From Burkholderiaceae bacterium (GTDB lineage: Bacteria > Pseudomonadota > Gammaproteobacteria > Burkholderiales > Burkholderiaceae): 5,332 bases of DNA. The DNA lies in the NCBI GenBank assembly GCA_030151165.1, contig JASLEM010000262.1, positions 1 through 5,332 of the forward strand, written 5' to 3'. Below are positions 1 to 5,332 of the stretch, one piece after another; the first letter of the stretch is position 1; each line of letters opens with the position of its first letter. A model generated the notes under the pieces. The model worked only from the letters and a program-made list of their open reading frames with translations, was not told the origin of the DNA and did no database searches. Both the position numbers and the translations under genes were made by a program.

Positions 1-670
1 GATCATCAACGGCCTGCTGCTGTCGCTGAAGATCGCGCTGCTGTCGGCCACGGGCTCGGTCGTGCTCGGCACGATGGCGGCGTTCTCGCTCGTCAAGTAC
101 AAGCGCTTCACGGGCCGCACGCTGTTCTCCGGCATGGTCAATGCGCCGCTGGTGATGCCCGAGGTGATCCAGGGCCTGTCGCTGCTGCTGATGCTCGTCG
201 CGATCCAGAAGACGATCGGCTTCCCCGAGCGCGGCCTGCTCACGATCTGGCTCGGCCACCTGATGATCGGGACGTCGTACGCGACCGTCGTCGTGCGCGC
301 GCGGCTGCAGACGCTCAATCCGCAGCTGGAGGAAGCCGCGATGGACCTCGGCGCGCGGCCGTGGCAGGTCTTCACGCTCGTGACGCTGCCGATGATCGCG
401 CAGTCGCTCGTCTCGGCGTGGCTGCTGACGTTCAGCCTGTCGCTCGACGACGTCGTCGTCTCCGAGTTCCTCAGCGGCCCGGGCGCGACCACCATGCCGA
501 TGGTCATCTTCTCGCGCGCGCGCCTGGGCCTGAACCCGGTCGTCAACGCGGTGGCCACCGTGATCATCGTCACCGTCGCGATCTGCGTCGCGGCGGCCAG
601 CCTCTGGATCGCGCGCAACGAGCGCCGGCGCACCGCCGAGATCAGTTCCGCGAAGAAGGACGACTCCTGA
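1..670 (+). CDS. potI: Polyamine (putrescine/spermidine) ABC transporter permease, PotI-like; 5' end cut off by the window
   Basis: This is an inner-membrane permease subunit of a binding-protein-dependent ABC importer. The frame is already open at base 2 and runs 222 visible codons to TGA at 668-670. PotI-type proteins are about 280 residues, so roughly 55-60 N-terminal residues lie outside the window. Hydrophobic segments fall at visible residues about 1-28, 46-68, 79-98, 130-148 and 182-204. The EAA loop that contacts the ATPase is intact: EEAAMDLG at 110-117, with the closing LP at 129-130. Stretches such as APLVMPEVIQGLSLLL, SLSLDDVVVSEFLSGPGATT and the N-P-x-x-NA-x-AT pattern closely recall E. 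coli PotI, more than PotC. The tail is charged (ARNERRR, then KKDDS), as expected for a cytoplasmic end. PotF, PotG and PotH partners would be expected upstream but are not visible. The family call is strong. The substrate (putrescine, spermidine or a related amine) is inferred. Confidence 0.9.
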   Translation, partial: IINGLLLSLKIALLSATGSVVLGTMAAFSLVKYKRFTGRTLFSGMVNAPLVMPEVIQGLSLLLMLVAIQKTIGFPERGLLTIWLGHLMIGTSYATVVVRARLQTLNPQLEEAAMDLGARPWQVFTLVTLPMIAQSLVSAWLLTFSLSLDDVVVSEFLSGPGATTMPMVIFSRARLGLNPVVNAVATVIIVTVAICVAAASLWIARNERRRTAEISSAKKDDS

Positions 671-700
671 CCCGCACAGCCCCCTGAACACCCGAGGCTT

Positions 701-734
701 TCGCGCGCACTTCCGCCTTCGGCGCCGCGCGCGA
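701..734 (+). other. GC-rich hairpin in the gap after the permease gene; possible weak terminator or mRNA structure
   Basis: TCGCGCGC at 701-708 is a perfect inverted match to GCGCGCGA at 727-734. Nested inside is CGCC (714-717) with GGCG (721-724) around a TTC loop. The structure begins 30 bases after the permease stop codon. No T-run follows (the next bases are GGTCGACAACG), so it is not a canonical Rho-independent terminator. It could protect the 3' end of the upstream message or attenuate read-through into the receptor gene. Chance is a real alternative in DNA this rich in CG dinucleotides. Confidence 0.35.
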
Positions 735-782
735 GGTCGACAACGAACCCACTGGCTCTACGTCCCAAAGCACCCACAACCC

Positions 783-788
783 GGAGGA
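783..788 (+). promoter_or_regulatory. Shine-Dalgarno of the TonB-dependent receptor gene
   Basis: GGAGGA lies 8 bases before the ATG at 797. It is a near-perfect complement of the 16S rRNA 3' end at good spacing. It fixes the start codon, and the signal peptide begins immediately at that start. Confidence 0.85.
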
Positions 789-796
789 ACGCGCAC

Positions 797-3643
797 ATGA
801 CCAGTCCGAAGAGAAGAAGCTCGCCCAGGTGGCAGCCCGCCAAGCTCGTTGTCGCCCTGCCCGCCGCCTGGCTCGTCCACGGCGCGGCCTTCGCGCAGGA
901 CGCGCCCCCCGCGTCCGAACCGCAGAAGGTCACCGTCACCGGGTCGAACGTGCGCCGCACCGACACCGAGACGCCCAGCCCGGTGGAAGTGCTGTCGGCG
1001 CAGGACATCAAGAACTCCGGCTACACCAGCGTCGGCGACGTCCTGCACAACATCACGGCCAACAACATGGGCTCGCTGTCGCAGTCGGCGCCGAGCGCCT
1101 TCGCGGCCGGCGGCTCGGGCGTCGCGCTGCGCGGCCTGACGGTCGGCGCGACGCTGGTGCTGATCGACGGCCACCGCATGGCCTCGTACCCGATGCCCGA
1201 CGACGGCGAGCGCGACTTCGTCGACATCTCGTCGATCCCCATCGAGGCGATCGAGCGCATCGAGGTGCTGAAGGACGGCGCCTCCGCGGTCTACGGCTCG
1301 GACGCCATCGCCGGCGTCGTCAACGTCATCCTGAAGAAGAGCTACACCGGACTGAGCCTCAGCGCCGAAACCGGCATCACCGGCAAGGGCGACGGCGCGA
1401 CGCAGCACGCGAGCCTCATCACCGGCTGGGGCGACCTGAGCAAGGACGGCCAGAACGCCTACATCGCGATCGAGGGCCGCCACGCGAACTCGATCCTGCT
1501 GCGCAACCGCAAGTACCTCGCGCGCACCGACTGGACGCCGTACGGCGGCGCCAACCTGTCGCAGGGCACGGACTCGGGCGCGGTCTCCGGTGCGTCCAGC
1601 GGCGCGGGCTCGGGCACGGGCTACCTCGTCGACGCGAACGGCAACAAGACCTACTTCCCCGGCTGCACCGCGGACCAGGCCGCAGCGGATTCGTGCGGAT
1701 ACGCCAACCCGTACCAGACGCTGTCGCCCTCGACGAGCAACATCGACGTGCTGGGCCGCTACACGAAGAACCTCAGCGACGGCTGGCAGGCCAACTTCCA
1801 GGGCTCGATGCTGCGCAGCGAGGCGCACCAGGTCGGCCTGTTCAACAACGCGGCCGCGACCGGCGTGGGCGACGGCGGCAATGGCGGCGGCCTGAACCTG
1901 TTCCACTTCGGCCCCGGCACCGCGCCGACGCCCGCGTTCCCCGACCAGTTCCCGTACGTGCTCACGGTGCCCGCCAACTACCCGGGCAACACGACCGGCG
2001 ACACCGCGGCGCTCGTCTACGACTTCCGCGACATCGGCCCGCTCGAGCAGACCGTCGTCTCGACCTCCTGGCGCGCCGTCGCCGAGATCGCCGGCTCGAT
2101 CGGCGAGTGGGACCTGAACGGCTCGGTCGGCTACACGCGCGTCGGCACGCGCGCGAGCTTCCACCACTACATCGACTTCCCCGCGTTGCAGGACGCCCTG
2201 AACAGCGGCTCGTACCTCGTGGACGGCACCAACTCGGCGGCCGAGCTGGCGACGGTCGCGCCGGACGCCTCGCACACGTCGACGAACGACCTGACCTTCC
2301 TCAGCGTGCGCGGCGGCCGCTCGCTGCTCGACCTGCCCGGCGGCCCGCTGGCGATCAGCCTCGGTGCCGACTTCACGCACCGCCAGCTGAAGGAGCTGTT
2401 CCCGCCGTCGTTCGTCAACGGCTCGCAAGCCATCGGCATCTACTCGTTCGCCGAGGGCAAGCAGACCGTCAGCGCGGGCTACGCCGAACTCGTCGCGCCG
2501 GTGACCCAGGAGCTCGAGCTCGACGTCGCCGGCCGCGTCGACCACTACGACACCTACGGCACCTCCGCCACGCCCAAGGCCGGCTTCAAGTTCACGCCGG
2601 TCAAGGAGTTCACGCTGCGCGGCACGTTCAGCAAGGGCTTCCGCGCGCCGAACCCGGCCGAGATCGGCGACGCCGGCTCGACCTCGGGCTTCGTCGGCAA
2701 CCTGCACGACCCCGTCTACTGCCCGGGCGGCACGCCGGCCACGAACCTGCCGGACGGCATGCTCGACCCGTGCAACATCGCGCTGCAGGAGCTGCAGCTC
2801 TCGGCGCCGCACCTGAAGCCGGAGAAGTCGTCGTCGTTCACGGTCGGCACGATCTTCGAGCCGAACAAGACCTACTTCGCGACGCTCGACTACTACCACA
2901 TCACCATCCGCGACCAGATCATCTCGGTCGGCCAGCTCGGCCAGACGGGCCTGGACGACGCCGCCCAGCTGGGCACGACGATCTACCGCGACTCGTCGCA
3001 GAACATCCTCTACGACACCTACCCGTTCATCAACGCGAACACGACGACCACCTCCGGCCTCGACCTCGACGTCGTCGGCAAGTACGACCTGCACGACTAC
3101 GGCCACCTGAAGGCCGAGGCGCAGGTGAGCTACATGCTGCAGTACGACCTCACGGCGCAGGGCGTGAAGTACCACCTCGCGGGTTCGCACGGGCCGGCGT
3201 TCGTGTCGGAGGACACCGGCACCCCGCGCACGCGCGGCGCGTTCACGCTGACCTGGGGCAAGGGCCCGTTCGAGATCGCCGGCACGGTGAACTACATCTC
3301 GCACTACAGCGTGCTCGACCCGAGCGAGCAGATCAACACCTGCGCCGACGCCATCGGCGCGGCGTTCCCGAACGCCGACGCGAGCAACCCGCCGCCGGCG
3401 AAGTTCTGCCACGTCGGCTCGTTCACCGAGCTCAACGTGGTGGCGCGCTACAACTTCGACGACCACCTGCAGATCCACGCCGGCGTCACCAACCTGCTCA
3501 ACAAGCATGCGCCGTACGACCTGCAGACCTTCGGCGCGCCCGGCAACGGCGCGCAGCAGGGCGGCGCGCCATACAACCCGTCGTACCACCAGGACGGCGC
3601 GGTCGGCCCGATGATCACCCTCGGCGGCACCTACACTTTTTAG
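797..3643 (+). CDS. TonB-dependent outer-membrane receptor (plug plus beta-barrel), substrate unknown
   Basis: This is a complete 948-residue ligand-gated outer-membrane transporter, energised by TonB-ExbB-ExbD. Residues 1-33 are a Sec signal peptide: a basic stretch (KRRSSPRWQPAK), a hydrophobic core (LVVALPAAWLV), then cleavage after AFA before QDAPP. A TonB-box-like KVTVTGSNVRR follows at 44-54. There is no room for an N-terminal signalling (STN) domain, so this is a plain transporter rather than a sigma/anti-sigma transducer. The plug spans about 58-182, with GVALRGL (108-114), VLIDGHRM (121-128), IERIEVLKDGASAVYG (152-167) and AIAGVVNVILK (170-180). The remainder is the barrel, including the conserved FSKGFRAPNPAEIG (611-624) and a C-terminal strand ending GGTYTF with the terminal Phe used in outer-membrane assembly. 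Six cysteines form three close pairs (290/300, 642/659, 849/871), probably loop disulfides. Gly/Ser-rich loops lie at 257-275 and 353-365. The gene starts 126 bases after a PotI-like permease gene and is followed by a PuuC-like dehydrogenase gene, so a polyamine-related ligand is possible. Siderophore, sugar or peptide ligands cannot be excluded. Confidence 0.95.
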   Translation: MTSPKRRSSPRWQPAKLVVALPAAWLVHGAAFAQDAPPASEPQKVTVTGSNVRRTDTETPSPVEVLSAQDIKNSGYTSVGDVLHNITANNMGSLSQSAPSAFAAGGSGVALRGLTVGATLVLIDGHRMASYPMPDDGERDFVDISSIPIEAIERIEVLKDGASAVYGSDAIAGVVNVILKKSYTGLSLSAETGITGKGDGATQHASLITGWGDLSKDGQNAYIAIEGRHANSILLRNRKYLARTDWTPYGGANLSQGTDSGAVSGASSGAGSGTGYLVDANGNKTYFPGCTADQAAADSCGYANPYQTLSPSTSNIDVLGRYTKNLSDGWQANFQGSMLRSEAHQVGLFNNAAATGVGDGGNGGGLNLFHFGPGTAPTPAFPDQFPYVLTVPANYPGNTTGDTAALVYDFRDIGPLEQTVVSTSWRAVAEIAGSIGEWDLNGSVGYTRVGTRASFHHYIDFPALQDALNSGSYLVDGTNSAAELATVAPDASHTSTNDLTFLSVRGGRSLLDLPGGPLAISLGADFTHRQLKELFPPSFVNGSQAIGIYSFAEGKQTVSAGYAELVAPVTQELELDVAGRVDHYDTYGTSATPKAGFKFTPVKEFTLRGTFSKGFRAPNPAEIGDAGSTSGFVGNLHDPVYCPGGTPATNLPDGMLDPCNIALQELQLSAPHLKPEKSSSFTVGTIFEPNKTYFATLDYYHITIRDQIISVGQLGQTGLDDAAQLGTTIYRDSSQNILYDTYPFINANTTTTSGLDLDVVGKYDLHDYGHLKAEAQVSYMLQYDLTAQGVKYHLAGSHGPAFVSEDTGTPRTRGAFTLTWGKGPFEIAGTVNYISHYSVLDPSEQINTCADAIGAAFPNADASNPPPAKFCHVGSFTELNVVARYNFDDHLQIHAGVTNLLNKHAPYDLQTFGAPGNGAQQGGAPYNPSYHQDGAVGPMITLGGTYTF

Positions 3644-3652
3644 CCCCACGGT

Positions 3653-3731
3653 CGCTAGCGCTCCCTGCCCCCGAGGGGCCGGCCGCGAGCGGACTGGCAG
3701 AGCCAGATCCGCCGCTCCCTTGAACCTCGGG
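3653..3731. repeat. Cluster of palindromes and inverted repeats after the receptor gene; REP-like extragenic element or mRNA 3' structure
   Basis: Starting 10 bases after the receptor stop codon, the DNA holds several symmetrical parts. They are CGCTAGCG (3653-3660), GCCCC-CGA-GGGGC (3667-3679) and GGCCGGCC (3677-3684). GAGCGG (3687-3692) pairs with CCGCTC (3712-3717) and encloses CTGGC-AGA-GCCAG (3694-3706). CCCGAGG (3670-3676) pairs at a distance with CCTCGGG (3725-3731). The octamer CGCTCCCT occurs twice in direct orientation (3659-3666 and 3713-3720), and either copy can pair with GAGCG at 3687-3691, so two alternative folds exist. No T-run follows. The density of symmetry suggests a dispersed intergenic repeat of the kind common in high-GC Burkholderiales, or a Rho-dependent 3' end. 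Which of these holds cannot be decided from a single copy. Confidence 0.5.
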
Positions 3732-3771
3732 CGGTGTGACGAGCGGCAGCGCCGGCGATGTCAAACCCCCT

Positions 3772-3800
3772 TGCAGCAGCCGCGCCAGCGGCTCGCTGCA
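3772..3800 (+). other. Strong hairpin in the leader region of the aldehyde dehydrogenase gene
   Basis: TGCAGCAGCCG (3772-3782) pairs with CGGCT-C-GCTGCA (3789-3800), giving 11 base pairs, one bulged C at 3794 and a six-base loop CGCCAG (3783-3788). It ends 96 bases before the dehydrogenase ATG and 157 bases after the receptor stop. No U-tract follows (TACTCGAAG). It could be a terminator variant, an operator-like inverted repeat or a 5' leader structure. It is longer than the other hairpins in this gap and is spatially separate from them. Beyond 3800, the stretch to the Shine-Dalgarno at 3886 shows nothing recognisable. Confidence 0.4.
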
Positions 3801-3885
3801 TACTCGAAGAACCGGACGCCGCCGCACCACGGCCCCGCGTCCACCGCACCGAGGCTGCCACGAGCGGCCCGCATCCGACTTTCCC

Positions 3886-3891
3886 AGGAGA
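3886..3891 (+). promoter_or_regulatory. Shine-Dalgarno of the aldehyde dehydrogenase gene
   Basis: AGGAGA lies 5 bases before the ATG at 3897. It supports that start over the adjacent in-frame TTG at 3894 and over the downstream ATG at residue 25. Confidence 0.75.
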
Positions 3892-3896
3892 CCTTG

Positions 3897-5332
3897 ATGA
3901 GCACCACTTCCCCGAACGCCTCCCTGAGCTGGGCCGAGCGCGCCACCGCGCTACGCTTCGACGGCCGCATGTTGATCGACGGCGAGCGCCGCGCGACGCA
4001 GACCGGCGAGACCTTCGCCAAGCACTCGCCGATCGACGGCCGCCTGCTCGGCCCGATCGCGCGTGGCGCGGCGGCCGACGTCGACGCCGCCGTGCGCTCC
4101 GCGCGCGCCGCGTTCGAGGACGGCCGCTGGTCGGGCAAGGCGCCGGCGCAGCGCAAGAAGATCCTGCAGCGCTTCTCGGAGAAGATCCTCGCCGCGAAGG
4201 ACGAGCTCGCGCTGCTCGAGTCGCTCGACATGGGCAAGCCGATCAAGTATTCGCTCGCCGTCGACGTGCCCGCCACCGCGCGCAACATCGCGTGGTACGC
4301 CGAGGCCGTCGACAAGATCTACGACGAGATCGCCCCGACCGGCGCCAACGCGCTCGCGCTCATCACGCGCGAGCCGATGGGCGTGATCGGCGTCATCGTG
4401 CCGTGGAACTACCCGATGATCATGGCGTCGTGGAAGCTGGGCCCCGCGCTCGCCGCGGGCAACAGCGTCGTGCTCAAGCCCAGCGAGAAGAGCCCGCTGA
4501 CCGCGCTGCGCCTGGCCGAGCTCGCGGTCGAGGCCGGCATCCCGCCGGGCGTCTTCAACGTCGTCCCGGGCTACGGCCACGAGGCTGGCGAGGCGCTCGC
4601 GCTGCACATGGACGTCGACGCCATCGGCTTCACCGGCTCGACCCGCGTCGGCCGCCGCATGTACGAGTACGCCGGCAAGTCCAACCTCAAGCGCGTCTAC
4701 AACGAACTCGGCGGTAAGTCGGCGTTCTGCGTGTTCGAGGACTTCGCCGACGTCGCGCGCGCCGCGAAGACCGTCGCCGGCGGCATGTTCTTCAACCAGG
4801 GCGAGTCCTGCAACGCGCCCTCGCGCGTGCTGGTGCACGACAGCATCGCCGACGAGTTCATCCGGGTCCTCGCCGCCGAAGCCCCGAACTACGCGCCGGC
4901 CGACCCGCTCGACGCGAAGACCGAGATGGGCGCGCTCGTCGACGACACGCAACTGAAGACCGTGCTCGGCTACATCGAGGCCGGCCACGCCGAAGGCGCG
5001 CGCGTCGTCTCGGGCGGCAGGCAGGTGCGCGCCGAGACCGGCGGCTACTACGTCGAGCCGACCGTGTTCGACAACGTCACCAACACGATGAAGATCGCGC
5101 AGGAGGAGATCTTCGGGCCGGTGATGTCCGTGCTGCGCTTCAAGACCGAGCAGGAGGCCATCGCGATCGCCAACGGCTCGAGCTACGGCCTGCAGGCCAG
5201 CGTGTGGAGCGACAACATCAACCGCGCCCACCGCGTCGCCCGCGCGCTGCGCGCCGGCACCGTGCACGTCAACTCGTACGACGAGGACGACATCACCGTG
5301 CCGTTCGGCGGCTACAAGCAGAGCGGCAACGG
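3897..5332 (+). CDS. puuC: NAD(P)-dependent aldehyde dehydrogenase, PuuC/KauB-like (gamma-glutamyl-gamma-aminobutyraldehyde or 4-aminobutyraldehyde dehydrogenase); 3' end outside the window
   Basis: This is a cytoplasmic ALDH-superfamily enzyme that oxidises an aldehyde to its acid with NAD(P)+. In putrescine breakdown that means gamma-glutamyl-gamma-aminobutyraldehyde to gamma-glutamyl-GABA, or 4-aminobutyraldehyde to GABA. 478 full codons are visible. PuuC is about 495 residues, so only about 20 C-terminal residues are missing. All catalytic parts are intact: PWNYP with the oxyanion Asn171, LKPSE with cofactor-binding Lys194, GFTGST at 244-249, general base Glu270 in NELGGKS, nucleophile Cys305 in NQGESCNAPSR, and EEIFGP at 403-408. 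The end, ITVPFGGYKQSGNG, matches the closing motif of E. coli PuuC nearly word for word, and the preceding YDEDD resembles its YNDGD. The residues around Glu270 (YNE) and after Cys305 (NAPSR) differ from the usual LE and xAGTR. A PotI-like permease gene upstream supports a polyamine role. Alternative substrates include betaine aldehyde or other omega-amino aldehydes. The family is certain; the exact substrate is probable. Confidence 0.9.
   Translation, partial: MSTTSPNASLSWAERATALRFDGRMLIDGERRATQTGETFAKHSPIDGRLLGPIARGAAADVDAAVRSARAAFEDGRWSGKAPAQRKKILQRFSEKILAAKDELALLESLDMGKPIKYSLAVDVPATARNIAWYAEAVDKIYDEIAPTGANALALITREPMGVIGVIVPWNYPMIMASWKLGPALAAGNSVVLKPSEKSPLTALRLAELAVEAGIPPGVFNVVPGYGHEAGEALALHMDVDAIGFTGSTRVGRRMYEYAGKSNLKRVYNELGGKSAFCVFEDFADVARAAKTVAGGMFFNQGESCNAPSRVLVHDSIADEFIRVLAAEAPNYAPADPLDAKTEMGALVDDTQLKTVLGYIEAGHAEGARVVSGGRQVRAETGGYYVEPTVFDNVTNTMKIAQEEIFGPVMSVLRFKTEQEAIAIANGSSYGLQASVWSDNINRAHRVARALRAGTVHVNSYDEDDITVPFGGYKQSGN

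Noticed and set aside
737..764. Possible promoter, TCGACA at 737 with TACGTC at 759, before the receptor gene
   Set aside because: The spacing of 16 is acceptable but the -10 element matches poorly, so it is no better than chance in this composition.
797..844. A Tat (twin-arginine) signal, suggested by KRRSSPR at the receptor N-terminus
   Set aside because: The residues after RR do not fit the Tat consensus (S/T-R-R-x-F-L-K), and outer-membrane receptors use Sec. The basic n-region plus AFA cleavage site is a normal Sec signal.
3637..3641. A TTTTT run at the end of the receptor gene as the tail of an intrinsic terminator
   Set aside because: It consists of the last Phe codon and part of the stop codon, and no stable stem lies immediately upstream of it.
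758..3649. A 963-codon open frame on the minus strand, fully antisense to the receptor gene
   Set aside because: Its translation is Arg/Val/Ala/Asp-rich low-complexity sequence with no domain. It is the expected by-product of a very high-GC gene whose third positions are nearly all G or C. The plus-strand receptor has a signal peptide, family motifs and a Shine-Dalgarno.
829..3723. A 964-codon open frame on the plus strand in another frame across the receptor gene
   Set aside because: The translation is an Arg/Pro/Gly/His-rich shadow without family motifs. Stops are rare in this frame only because of GC content.
3771..3806. Possible promoter, TTGCAG at 3771 with a TACTCG -10 at 3801
   Set aside because: The 24-base spacing is far too long for sigma-70. 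For sigma-54, no GG sits at the required distance upstream of the TTGCA.
3761..4315. A 184-codon minus-strand open frame covering the second gap and the dehydrogenase start
   Set aside because: No family motif or credible start signal was seen, and most of it is antisense to the dehydrogenase.
3758..4717. A plus-strand open frame starting in the gap at ATG 3758 and running into the dehydrogenase gene
   Set aside because: It is in a different frame from the dehydrogenase, lacks a Shine-Dalgarno and translates to Arg/Ala/Pro/Asp-rich sequence. It is not an N-terminal extension.
3951..5267. A 438-codon minus-strand open frame opposite the aldehyde dehydrogenase
   Set aside because: It is a compositional shadow; the opposite strand encodes an ALDH with every catalytic motif intact.

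Overview
The window is very GC-rich (clearly above 65% by eye, with G or C at almost every third codon position). It carries three genes, all on the + strand, spaced like a catabolic and uptake locus of a Gram-negative bacterium. A TonB-dependent outer-membrane receptor rules out a Gram-positive host. The codon usage, the PotI-type permease, the PuuC/KauB-type dehydrogenase and the style of the palindromic intergenic DNA fit a high-GC Burkholderiales member (Rubrivivax/Roseateles/Leptothrix-like). A high-GC gammaproteobacterium such as a xanthomonad relative cannot be excluded. This placement is inference, because no rRNA or other phylogenetic marker is present.

Layout: (1) Bases 1-670 hold the 3' end of an inner-membrane ABC transporter permease of the polyamine type (PotI-like). 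(2) Bases 671-796 are a short gap with a GC-rich hairpin and, at its end, a strong Shine-Dalgarno. (3) Bases 797-3643 hold a complete 948-residue TonB-dependent receptor with signal peptide, plug, beta-barrel and a terminal Phe. (4) Bases 3644-3896 are a 253-base gap full of inverted repeats: a palindrome cluster at 3653-3731 and a separate 11-bp hairpin at 3772-3800, followed by a Shine-Dalgarno. (5) From base 3897 to the window edge is an NAD(P)-dependent aldehyde dehydrogenase closest to PuuC/KauB (gamma-glutamyl-gamma-aminobutyraldehyde / 4-aminobutyraldehyde dehydrogenase). Only its last roughly 20 residues are missing.

How the genes may work together: the permease would bring putrescine or another polyamine through the inner membrane. 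The dehydrogenase would oxidise the aldehyde formed from it towards GABA or gamma-glutamyl-GABA. The TonB receptor lies between these two polyamine-type genes, so the most interesting hypothesis is that it is the outer-membrane entry step for a polyamine or polyamine-containing compound. Polyamines are usually thought to cross by porins. This link rests on gene order alone.

No tRNA, rRNA, CRISPR, transposase or phage gene is visible, and no convincing sigma-70 or sigma-54 promoter was found in either gap.
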